Of a stretch of 9,805 nt of DNA, positions 1-6,651 are shown piece after piece; the stretch's first letter is position 1, and each line of letters starts with the position of its first letter. The notes beneath the pieces were generated by a model, which worked only from the letters and a program-made list of their open reading frames with translations, was not told the origin of the DNA and searched no databases. Source of the stretch: Coriobacteriales bacterium. GTDB lineage: Bacteria > Actinomycetota > Coriobacteriia > Coriobacteriales > UBA8131. The stretch is taken from contig JAITNB010000123.1 in the NCBI GenBank assembly GCA_031290695.1, positions 1 to 9,805 of the forward strand, given 5' to 3'. Made by a program: the position numbers and the translations under genes.

Positions 1-684
1 GCGCCTGTTGGCTCAAGCACGCTCACGAAGCGCTATACCCTGGGAATCTCGCCCGCAACGGTGCGCAACGAGCTCATGGGGCTCGAAGAGGGGGGCTATG
101 TGCGCTCGCCGCATGTGTCAGCAGGGAGGGTTCCCACCATCACGGGGTACCGCAGCTTCGTCAACAGCTTGCTGTTGAGCGAGGACGTAGTGGCTGACGG
201 GGAGATACACGCATTGCGGGCGGCTTTGACGCGGGGGTACCGCGGGGTCTCGGTGAGCATGGAGACGCTAAGGGAATCTCTCATCGAGGCATCACAGCGC
301 ATCGCCGACTATACGCAGTGCCTCTCGCTTATCTGGGTGCCGTATGTGAGCGGGTTCGTGTTTTACCGGGGGATGCCGCTGCTGCTTGCACAGCCGGAGT
401 TCCGCGACGCCAATACGGCAATACCGCTCGTCCGCCTCCTTGAGGACACCGGCGGCTTGGTGCGCGTTCTCATGGGCAGCAGCGAGGGCGGCAGACTGTA
501 TGTGAGGATAGGCAGCGAGAACGCCGAGACCGACCTTCGCTCGTTCTCGGTTGTCGCATCGGGTTTTGGCAGGCCGCAGGCACAGGGGGTTGTCGCGGTG
601 TTTGGGCCAACGCGCCTGGATTACCGCAAGGCCATCAAGGCTGTCTGGCATGCGTCACGTGCGCTTGCGACAGCCGCCAACTGA
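1..684 (+). CDS. hrcA: Heat-inducible transcription repressor HrcA, 5'-truncated by window edge, internally shortened
   Basis: The reading frame is open from base 1 and gives 227 visible residues; roughly the first 20 residues lie outside the window. Seen: an N-terminal winged helix typical of HrcA, with PVGSSTLTKRY, then ISPATVRNELMGLEE (recognition-helix region) and the wing SAGRVPT, followed by GYRSFVN. The C-terminal family block is also present: LLLAQPEF, VRIGSEN and GPTRLDYRKAI. HrcA is known to bind CIRCE operators and repress chaperone genes, aided by GroEL. Odd: family members are about 340 residues, but here the text passes directly from QRIADYTQCLSLIWVP to FYRGMPLLLAQPEF (join near residue 117). 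About 100 residues that normally carry much of the GAF-like domain and the inserted dimerisation domain are absent, without a frameshift. No CIRCE site is visible in the window. dnaJ follows after 19 bases, so the two are probably cotranscribed. Confidence 0.93.
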   Translation, partial: APVGSSTLTKRYTLGISPATVRNELMGLEEGGYVRSPHVSAGRVPTITGYRSFVNSLLLSEDVVADGEIHALRAALTRGYRGVSVSMETLRESLIEASQRIADYTQCLSLIWVPYVSGFVFYRGMPLLLAQPEFRDANTAIPLVRLLEDTGGLVRVLMGSSEGGRLYVRIGSENAETDLRSFSVVASGFGRPQAQGVVAVFGPTRLDYRKAIKAVWHASRALATAAN

Positions 685-690
685 TCAATC

Positions 691-697
691 AAAGGGG
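691..697 (+). promoter_or_regulatory. Ribosome binding site of dnaJ
   Basis: AAAGGGG lies 6 bases before the GTG at 704. It supports GTG as the start of DnaJ, whose protein then begins MATDYYEVLGV as expected for the family. Confidence 0.75.
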
Positions 698-703
698 TTG
701 TGA

Positions 704-1834
704 GTGGCAACAGATTACTATGAGGTCCTTGGAGTAGGCAAAGAGGCAACAGAGGCCGAGGTAAAGAAGGCGTTCTACAAGAAGGCGCGCGAACTGCACC
801 CCGACGTCAACAAGGCGCATGATGCCGAGGACCGCTTCAAGGAGCTTAACGAGGCCTACGACGTGATCTCCGACGGCAACAAGCGCGCGCAGTACGACCG
901 CTACGGCAAGGTAGGGAGTGCCGGTGGCGGGGCCGGCGGCTACCAGTACGTTGACTTTAGCGACCTGTTTGGCGGCGGGTATGGCATGGGCGACCTGTTT
1001 AGCCAGTTCTTTGGTGGGGCTGCCCAAGGACGCGCTGCCGTGCGCAAAGAGGGCCGCGACATGGGCGTGGGGCTGCGCCTTACGCTTGAGGAGGTCGCCA
1101 CCGGCGTCAAGAAGGAGATCGTCTACGACCGTCTCGCCCCCTGCGAGTCCTGCCACGGCAGCGGCGTAGGCGAGGGCGGCAGGACGGTCGACTGTGCCAA
1201 CTGCCACGGTACCGGCCGTGTTGTAAGCATCCAACGCACCTTCCTCGGCGACATGCAGACCCAGGCGACCTGCCCCGAATGCCACGGCACCGGCAAGACC
1301 ATCGACATCCCCTGTCCCGACTGCGAGGGCCAGGGCCGTCTGCCCGACCGCCAGCGCATCACCATCGAGGTCCCGCACGGGATACGCGATGCCCAGCAGT
1401 TGCGCCTCTCCGGCTATGGCGAGGCCGGTATGCACGGCGCCCTTGCCGGCGACCTCATCGTGACGGTGCGCATCGACGCACATCGCCTGTTCAAGCGCGA
1501 GGGAGACGCCCTCCACACCCGCATCGAGATCTCCGTCACGCAAGCGGCACTGGGCGCGACGGTCGAGGTAGACGGCATCCTCCCGGCCGAGAAGGTCGAG
1601 GTCGCCATCCCCACCGGCTGCCAAAACGACCAGACTGTGCGTGTGAAGGGCAAGGGCATGCCGGTATTCAAGCGCGAGGCCCGAGGCGACCTGTTTGTGC
1701 ATGTGGCGGTTATCATCCCTAAGAAGCTCAGTAAGCGGCAGCAGGAGCTCCTTGAGGAGCTTGCCGCCGAGTTTGGCGAGGAGGCCAACAGCAGGAAGGG
1801 CCCCATGCAGCGCATCAAAGACGTGCTCTCGTAA
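704..1834 (+). CDS. dnaJ: Chaperone protein DnaJ (Hsp40)
   Basis: This is a full-length type I DnaJ of 376 residues with a GTG start and a good ribosome binding site. Domains in order: J domain (about 1-65) with HPD at residues 32-34, which stimulates DnaK ATPase; a Gly/Phe-rich linker (about 68-107) with repeated FGG and DLF motifs; a zinc-finger region with four CxxCxGxG repeats, cysteines at 147/150, 164/167, 190/193 and 204/207; then the C-terminal substrate-binding domains. All eight zinc ligands are intact. It delivers unfolded substrates to DnaK in the cytoplasm. dnaK and grpE, which sit between hrcA and dnaJ in Bacillus, are not here and must be elsewhere. Another DnaJ paralogue may exist in the genome, since actinobacteria often have two; this cannot be judged from the window. 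rsmE follows after 13 bases. Confidence 0.97.
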   Translation: MATDYYEVLGVGKEATEAEVKKAFYKKARELHPDVNKAHDAEDRFKELNEAYDVISDGNKRAQYDRYGKVGSAGGGAGGYQYVDFSDLFGGGYGMGDLFSQFFGGAAQGRAAVRKEGRDMGVGLRLTLEEVATGVKKEIVYDRLAPCESCHGSGVGEGGRTVDCANCHGTGRVVSIQRTFLGDMQTQATCPECHGTGKTIDIPCPDCEGQGRLPDRQRITIEVPHGIRDAQQLRLSGYGEAGMHGALAGDLIVTVRIDAHRLFKREGDALHTRIEISVTQAALGATVEVDGILPAEKVEVAIPTGCQNDQTVRVKGKGMPVFKREARGDLFVHVAVIIPKKLSKRQQELLEELAAEFGEEANSRKGPMQRIKDVLS

Positions 1835-1847
1835 CGCCGGCGCACTC

Positions 1848-2627
1848 ATGTCGCTGCCACATTTCCTCACCGGCCAGCCCTTTGAAGAACCTGCGGAGAC
1901 AAACGGGCTGCTTCCTCTCGAAGAGCGCATCCTCAAGCATATGGCCGCGGTGCGCCTTGCCGTTGGCGAGCACTTCTCCCTCTCTGACGGCAACGGCACC
2001 GGCCGGGAATACGAGCTCCTCTCTCCGCTGCATAAGGGCGACGGAAAGGCAGAGGTGCAGTTTGTGCGCTCGTTGGCGCGTGGGCCGCGTGCACATCTGA
2101 CCTTGGTGCAGGGCATCTCGGTAGGGGAGCGTATGGACCAGGCGGTGCGCATGGCGGCTGAGCTTGGGGTGGCGCGCATCATACCGTTCCTGTGCGAGCG
2201 GTCGACCGTGCATATCGATACGCACGACCGTCCCCGTAAACGCGATCGCTGGCAACGCGTGGCCCTTGCCGCCGCAGAGCAGGCAGGGCTGCTTGACCTG
2301 CCAGTGGTCGAGGAGCCACAGGGACTGGACGCCACCCTCTCGCAGCTTTGCGGCTACGATGCCGTTATTTGTGCCTGGGAAGAGCCGGGCGGCGTATCCC
2401 TGCATGAGGCCCTCGCGCCGGTGCGCACGGGACCATTACCCCTAACGGCCGCGCTCTTCATCGGCCCCGAAGGCGGCCTCACCCTGGGCGAGGTCGACAC
2501 GCTGCGTGGCGCAGGGGCAACGGTCGTCACCCTGGGCGACACCATCCTGCGCACCGAGACGGCCGCCGCTGTTGCAAGCGCCTTGGTGCTCTATGAGCTT
2601 GGCGGGCTTGGCAACGTCGATGCCTAG
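1848..2627 (+). CDS. rsmE: 16S rRNA m3U1498 methyltransferase RsmE
   Basis: 259 residues from the ATG at 1848. The frame stays open further upstream inside dnaJ, but the family length (about 240-255) favours this start; no strong ribosome binding site precedes it, so translation may be coupled to dnaJ. RsmE methylates N3 of U1498 in 16S rRNA using S-adenosylmethionine. Seen: a short N-terminal PUA-like part (VRLAVGEHFSLSDGNG), AAELGVARIIPFLCERS, RWQRVALAAAEQ, then the SPOUT trefoil-knot motifs GPEGG (206-210) and LGDTILRTETAA (from 229), which form the cofactor site. Some usually conserved positions differ: LGDTILRTETA instead of the common LGxRILRTETA, AAEQAGLLDLP where the family usually has AAEQSGR-like text, and no HH pair in the N-terminal domain. 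The fold motifs remain intact, so I expect an active enzyme. The last 8 bases overlap mtaB. Confidence 0.93.
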   Translation: MSLPHFLTGQPFEEPAETNGLLPLEERILKHMAAVRLAVGEHFSLSDGNGTGREYELLSPLHKGDGKAEVQFVRSLARGPRAHLTLVQGISVGERMDQAVRMAAELGVARIIPFLCERSTVHIDTHDRPRKRDRWQRVALAAAEQAGLLDLPVVEEPQGLDATLSQLCGYDAVICAWEEPGGVSLHEALAPVRTGPLPLTAALFIGPEGGLTLGEVDTLRGAGATVVTLGDTILRTETAAAVASALVLYELGGLGNVDA

Positions 2628-3855
2628 GGGCTTTTGTGTGCATAACCTGGGCTGCAAGGTAAACCGTGTCGAGGCCGACACCTTGGCAGCAACACTCATC
2701 GCAAGCGGTGCGAGCCCCGTTGAAACCTCGGATGCCGCTGTCATCATCGTCAACACCTGCACCGTCACCGCCGAGGCAGGCGCCAAGGCCCGCAAGGCGG
2801 TACGCCAGGCGCTCAAGGCGCCACAGTCCCCCTGGGTCATCGTGACGGGCTGCGCGGCCGTGGCCGAGCCTGCCAGCTACGAGCGTTTGGGCAGCAAGGC
2901 CATAGTCCTGCCCGATAAGAACGAGGCTACTGCCCAAGCCCTTGAGATCCTTGAGACAAAAGGCACTTCTTTGTGCCCCTCACGCACCGGCCCCGCCTTC
3001 AATACCCGTGTGGGCATCAAGGTACAGGACGGCTGCGACAACCGGTGTGCCTTCTGCATCGTGAGCACGGTGCGCGGGCCGGCGCGTTCGGTGCCGTTGG
3101 CGCAGGTGCTGCGCGAGGCTTCGTCAATCGAGGAGCAGGGCGCCCGCGAGCTGGTTGTCACCGGCATCAACCTCGGGCGCTACCATAGCAGCGGTGCAAA
3201 CCTCGCCGCGCTGCTCGAAGCACTGCTCGCCGCAACGCAGGATGTGCGTTACCGGCTCTCTTCCATCGAGCCCCCCGACCTCACCGATGAGCTCCTCGGC
3301 CTCATGGCCCGTGCAGAAGGGAGGGTGTGTGCCCACCTGCATGTGCCCCTGCAGTCGGGTGCCGACGAGGTGCTAAGGGGGATGGGCCGCCACTACCGCA
3401 CCGCGTTCTACCGTGACCGCATCAGCTCTGCCCGTAATATGTTAAACCATATAGCAATAACAACCGACCTCATAACCGGCTTCCCCGGCGAGCTGGAGGC
3501 CCATCACGCCGCCACGCTGCAACTCTGCGAGGAACTCCAGTTCTCACGCCTTCACGTATTCAGGTACTCGCGCCGCCCGGGAACCCCTGCTGCGACCATG
3601 CCCAACCAGGTTGCTCCCAACACGGTGGCCGCCCGCGCAAAGGAGCTTCGCGACCTCTCCCAACAGCTCGCTGCCGCAGACGCGGGGCGCAGGGTGGGCA
3701 CCTGTGAGCGTGTGCTTGTCGAGCGCAAGGGCACAGGCACCAGCGAGAGCTACCATCCCGTCACTGTTCCTAAACAAGCGCAACGGGGTTCCTTACTCTC
3801 GATGCGTTTCACCGGTTCCCGTGATAACCTGTTAACAGGCACCATTATCCAGTGA
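2620..3855 (+). CDS. mtaB: tRNA (N6-threonylcarbamoyladenosine-C2)-methylthiotransferase MtaB
   Basis: 411 residues from the ATG at 2620; an in-frame ATG at 2593 is possible, but the start at 2620 puts the family-typical HNLGCKVN close to the N terminus. MtaB is a radical-SAM enzyme with two 4Fe-4S clusters that converts t6A37 to ms2t6A37 in ANN-decoding tRNAs. Seen: the N-terminal methylthiotransferase domain with cluster cysteines C12 (LGCKVN), C47 (NTCTVT) and C78 (VTGCAA); the radical-SAM motif CDNRCAFC at C139/C143/C146; SSIEPPDL, HVPLQSGAD and DLITGFPGE; and a short C-terminal TRAM-like segment ending the protein. LGCKVN favours MtaB over MiaB. It overlaps rsmE by 8 bases in another frame, which suggests coupling. 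A local AT-rich stretch with rare codons occurs at 3436-3475. Confidence 0.95.
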   Translation: MPRGFCVHNLGCKVNRVEADTLAATLIASGASPVETSDAAVIIVNTCTVTAEAGAKARKAVRQALKAPQSPWVIVTGCAAVAEPASYERLGSKAIVLPDKNEATAQALEILETKGTSLCPSRTGPAFNTRVGIKVQDGCDNRCAFCIVSTVRGPARSVPLAQVLREASSIEEQGARELVVTGINLGRYHSSGANLAALLEALLAATQDVRYRLSSIEPPDLTDELLGLMARAEGRVCAHLHVPLQSGADEVLRGMGRHYRTAFYRDRISSARNMLNHIAITTDLITGFPGELEAHHAATLQLCEELQFSRLHVFRYSRRPGTPAATMPNQVAPNTVAARAKELRDLSQQLAAADAGRRVGTCERVLVERKGTGTSESYHPVTVPKQAQRGSLLSMRFTGSRDNLLTGTIIQ

Positions 3856-3860
3856 AAGGA
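3854..3860 (+). promoter_or_regulatory. Ribosome binding site deciding a TTG start of phoH
   Basis: GAAAGGA overlaps the mtaB stop codon and stands 7 bases before TTG at 3868. No ATG or GTG in the phoH frame fits as well, so this site is the main argument for the TTG start. Confidence 0.72.
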
Positions 3861-3867
3861 CGCATAG

Positions 3868-4839
3868 TTGGAACATGCCCAGGTATCGCTCACCATCCCC
3901 AACGGCCTTGACGGGGCGCGCCTTGTAGGCGTCAACGATGTATTCCTCCGTGCTATCGAGGAGCGCTTCGACGCGCGCATCACGTTCAAGGGTGACCGCA
4001 TCGACATCAGTGGCGGGGCGCTTGAGATACAGATGCTCACTGCGCTCTTCTCCGACATGATAAAGCTTGTGGGGGAGGGCCATGACTTCACCATCGAGGA
4101 GCTGTTGCAGTCCATCGACCTCATCCGCAACGGCGAGTTCGCGCCGTCCATCCTGCGCGAGGACATCCTGCTCACCTACCGCGGCAAGGCGATTCGCGCC
4201 AAGACCGGCGGGCAGAAGCGCTACGTTGACGCGATACGCAGTAACACCGTGACCTTTGGCATTGGCCCGGCTGGTACCGGCAAGACCTACCTCGCAATGG
4301 CGATGGCCGTCGCTGCGCTCAAACGCAAGGAGGTGGGCCGCGTGATCCTCACACGTCCCGTGGTCGAGGCGGGGGAGTCGCTGGGCTACCTCCCCGGCAC
4401 CCTCAACGAGAAGATCGACCCCTACATCCGCCCGCTCTACGACGCCCTCTTTGACATGACCGACATGGAGCGCGGCAACCAGCTCATCGAGCAGGGCGTT
4501 ATCGAGATCGCCCCGCTCGCCTTCATGCGCGGCCGCACCCTCAACGACAGCTTCATCATCCTCGACGAGGCCCAGAACACGACCCCCGACCAGATGAAGA
4601 TGTTCCTTACCCGCCTGGGCTTTGGCTCCAAGATGGTCATAACTGGCGACGTGACCCAGCTCGACCTGCCCAAGAAGGTCAGCGGCCTCAAGAGCGTGCG
4701 CCACATCCTCGAGGGCCTGCGCGACATAACCTTTGTCGACCTCACCGGCAAGGACGTCGTGCGCCACTCCCTCGTCCAACGCATCGTCGCCGCCTATGAC
4801 GAGGCAGAACAAGCAGCGGAGAAGGACGGGTGCGCCTGA
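3868..4839 (+). CDS. phoH: PhoH family ATPase (PhoH/YbeZ-type)
   Basis: 323 residues, starting with TTG behind a strong ribosome binding site and ending just inside ybeY. Seen: a small N-terminal domain (about 1-100) typical of PhoH/YbeZ proteins, then the PhoH P-loop NTPase core with Walker A GPAGTGKT at 133-140, the segment [22 protein letters not shown], Walker [10 protein letters not shown] (D233, E234) and the [10 protein letters not shown] motif. The length and this arrangement match the Bacillus PhoH and E. coli YbeZ group. The exact role is not settled: it is an ATPase, with evidence for a link to RNA metabolism and for physical association with YbeY, whose gene comes directly next. 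That adjacency here supports a shared role in rRNA maturation or ribosome quality control. The name reflects phosphate-starvation regulation in E. coli; no pho box is seen here. Confidence 0.95.
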   Translation: MEHAQVSLTIPNGLDGARLVGVNDVFLRAIEERFDARITFKGDRIDISGGALEIQMLTALFSDMIKLVGEGHDFTIEELLQSIDLIRNGEFAPSILREDILLTYRGKAIRAKTGGQKRYVDAIRSNTVTFGIGPAGTGKTYLAMAMAVAALKRKEVGRVILTRPVVEAGESLGYLPGTLNEKIDPYIRPLYDALFDMTDMERGNQLIEQGVIEIAPLAFMRGRTLNDSFIILDEAQNTTPDQMKMFLTRLGFGSKMVITGDVTQLDLPKKVSGLKSVRHILEGLRDITFVDLTGKDVVRHSLVQRIVAAYDEAEQAAEKDGCA

Positions 4840-5285
4840 TGCACATAGCCGTCCATAACCGCAGCAACGAGCCTCTTTTGCTCGACACCCTTGAGACTCT
4901 CGCGCAGTTTGTCCTCACGCAGGAGCACGCTCCCGCAGCCGTCGAGCTTGCGGTCTCGCTTGTGAGCGTCGATGAGATACACGGCCTCAACCGCCGCTAC
5001 CGCAACATCGACGCCCCTACCGACGTCCTCTCCTTTGAATGTGACGATGCCAACGAACAGCCCGCGCGCGACGGCGAGCCCCTCCTGCTCGGCGACGTCA
5101 TCATCGCCCCCGCCGTCGCCCGTGAACATGCCCGCGACTTTAACTCCACCTTCGATGACGAGATGGCCCTCATGCTCACGCATGGCATCCTCCACCTGCT
5201 GGGCTACGACCACCTCGATGACCGTGAGGCCGAGCACATGGAGGCCCGCGAGAACGAGCTCCTAGCGTTATGGGGTGTCCAGTGA
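4830..5285 (+). CDS. ybeY: Endoribonuclease YbeY (16S rRNA maturation)
   Basis: 151 residues from GTG at 4830, or 148 from ATG at 4839 (residue 4). I prefer GTG because GGAG at 4818-4821 is 8 bases upstream of it, while the ATG lies 12 bases from the AAGGA; the choice is not certain. The gene overlaps phoH by 10 bases (1 base if the ATG is used), so translation is coupled. Seen: the family zinc-binding motif LTHGILHLLGYDH with metal ligands H118, H122 and H128, and upstream the family segment LNRRYRNIDAPTDVLSF. YbeY is a single-strand-specific endoribonuclease needed for 16S rRNA 3'-end maturation and ribosome quality control. All three histidines are present, so it should be active. Position between phoH and dgkA is the standard Firmicutes order. 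Confidence 0.96.
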   Translation: MRLMHIAVHNRSNEPLLLDTLETLAQFVLTQEHAPAAVELAVSLVSVDEIHGLNRRYRNIDAPTDVLSFECDDANEQPARDGEPLLLGDVIIAPAVAREHARDFNSTFDDEMALMLTHGILHLLGYDHLDDREAEHMEARENELLALWGVQ

Positions 5286-5659
5286 GCGAGCGCAGCCAAC
5301 ATACCGCGCTGGCACATGCCTTCAAGTATGCGCTCGACGGCATCCTCTATGCAATGCGCTCACAACGCAACCTCAAGATCGAGCTGGCCGTTGCGGTATT
5401 GGCGCTCATCGCCAATACCGTGTTGCGGCTCACACCCATCGAGTGGGCGGTGATCCTCGTCCTCATCGGGCTTGTCCTGGTGTTCGAGCTTCTCAACACG
5501 GCACTTGAGACACTCGTCGACCTGGTGACCTCAGACATACACCCCCTGGCCAAGATAGCCAAAGACCTGGGTGCCGGTATGGTCCTGCTCCTCGCCCTGG
5601 TCTCGGTCATCGCAGGCCTCATCATCTATGCCAACGCCCTCATTCGCCTAGCAGGATAA
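5282..5659 (+). CDS. dgkA: Diacylglycerol/undecaprenol kinase, DgkA family
   Basis: 125 residues from GTG at 5282, which shares the tetranucleotide GTGA with the ybeY stop; GGGGTG at 5272-5277 serves as ribosome binding site. An in-frame ATG at 5270 would give 129 residues. Seen: a short amphipathic N terminus (FKYALDGILYAMRSQRNLKIE), then three hydrophobic membrane segments (about 34-50, 54-72, 96-120). Active-site residues of the family are in place: E34, E69 and N72 within FELLNTALE, E76 and D95 in KIAKDLGAGMVLL. In Gram-positive bacteria this small enzyme mostly phosphorylates undecaprenol, recycling the lipid carrier of cell-wall synthesis, rather than diacylglycerol; the Bacillus-like context favours undecaprenol here, though sequence alone does not prove it. 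cdd, which separates dgkA from era in Bacillus, is absent. Confidence 0.94.
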   Translation: MSERSQHTALAHAFKYALDGILYAMRSQRNLKIELAVAVLALIANTVLRLTPIEWAVILVLIGLVLVFELLNTALETLVDLVTSDIHPLAKIAKDLGAGMVLLLALVSVIAGLIIYANALIRLAG

Positions 5660-5662
5660 CAG

Positions 5663-6583
5663 ATGACCTCTCCCAACTCCTTACAAACTTCCTTTCGCAG
5701 CGGCTTCGTCACCCTCGTTGGCCGCCCCAATGCGGGCAAGTCGACCCTCATCAACGCCGTGATGGGCAAGAAGGTCGCCATTACCTCAAACACGCCCCAA
5801 ACCACCCGTCATCGCTTTCGCGCGGTGCTCGACACGCCACAGTTCCAGCTGGTACTTGTCGACACCCCTGGCCTCCATAAGCCCAAGGACGCGTTGGGCG
5901 AGGAGCTCAACCACTCCACGTTCAAGGCGCTTGAGGCAGTGGACGTCGTTGCCCTTCTCGTCGATGTGAGCAAGCCCTTTGGCAGGGGGGATGCCTGGGT
6001 TGTCGAGGCCATCCGACCCTCCAACGCCCGCAAGGTCCTCGTCATATCCAAGGCCGACCTCGCACAGGGCGGCGAGGCCCAGGCCCAGATCGCCCGTGCC
6101 CGCGCGCTCATGGACTTCGACGACGTGATCCTCGTAGGCGCACTCGACGGCACCAATGTCGATGCCTTCGTGCAGACGGTATGCGCATTGCTCCCCGAGG
6201 GCCCCCGTTGGTTTCCCGCCAACATCGGCACCGACCAGCCCGTCGAGGTCATCATCGCCGAGTTCATACGCGAGAAGATACTCCTCACCACTTTCGACGA
6301 GGTACCCCATGCCGTAGGCGTGCAGGTGGACGAGCTCGAACACAACGAGAAGCGCAAGCTCTACCGCATCTATGCGACCATCTACGTCGAACGCGACTCC
6401 CAAAAAGGCATCATCATTGGCAAAAGTGGCGAGCACATCAAGGCCATAGGCACCCAGGCCCGCGTTGACCTCACCCACTTCCTCGCCGCCAACGTCTACC
6501 TCGACCTTCGTGTAAAGGTTCGCAAGAACTGGCGCAAAGACGCCAACCAGATACGAAGGTTTGGCTATGGGGAAGGGCTCTAG
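5663..6583 (+). CDS. era: GTPase Era
   Basis: 306 residues, ATG start 3 bases after the dgkA stop, with AGGA at 5653-5656 as ribosome binding site. Era binds the 3' end of 16S rRNA through its KH domain and helps assemble the 30S subunit. Seen: G1 GRPNAGKST (20-28), the switch-I segment TSNTPQTTRHR, G3 DTPGLHKP (from 67), then a C-terminal type II KH domain with GKSG at 253-256 and the family ending RRFGYGEGL. The G4 guanine-specificity motif reads SKAD at 129-132 where Era normally has NKxD (TKxD is also seen in GTPases). The K and D are kept, so GTP binding is likely but could be weaker or less specific. Last gene of the + strand operon; RNA-processing neighbours such as ybeY fit its role. 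Confidence 0.97.
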   Translation: MTSPNSLQTSFRSGFVTLVGRPNAGKSTLINAVMGKKVAITSNTPQTTRHRFRAVLDTPQFQLVLVDTPGLHKPKDALGEELNHSTFKALEAVDVVALLVDVSKPFGRGDAWVVEAIRPSNARKVLVISKADLAQGGEAQAQIARARALMDFDDVILVGALDGTNVDAFVQTVCALLPEGPRWFPANIGTDQPVEVIIAEFIREKILLTTFDEVPHAVGVQVDELEHNEKRKLYRIYATIYVERDSQKGIIIGKSGEHIKAIGTQARVDLTHFLAANVYLDLRVKVRKNWRKDANQIRRFGYGEGL

Positions 6584-6651
6584 AAGCTCACTGTTTGCGC
6601 GCACCTCGTCGCGGTTGCGTATGGTGCGTTGGGCATGGGTGCGGTTTGTGG
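6584..6651. other. Convergent era/metF spacer
   Basis: The 68 bases between the ends of era and metF hold no gene. CGCACC at 6600-6605 can pair with GGTGCG at 6623-6628 or at 6638-6643, and GTTTGC at 6593-6598 with GCAAAC at 6659-6664 inside metF, so a folded two-way terminator is possible. No T-tract follows any of these stems, so intrinsic termination is not demonstrated. Confidence 0.3.

Noticed and set aside
61..684. hrcA as a complete gene starting at GTG 61
   Set aside because: The codons before 61 encode the family-typical PVGSSTLTKRY segment of the winged helix, so the gene clearly begins before the window.
689..2335. A 548-codon open frame on the - strand opposite dnaJ and rsmE
   Set aside because: The + strand carries clear DnaJ and RsmE motifs; the translation of the opposite strand is low-complexity and Arg/Ala/Leu-rich, as expected from a GC-rich antisense frame.
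3828..3839. 12-bp perfect palindrome CCTGTTAACAGG near the 3' end of mtaB
   Set aside because: Palindromes of this length are expected by chance in a 10-kb sequence, it encodes ordinary residues, and no T-tract follows it, so neither operator nor terminator is supported.
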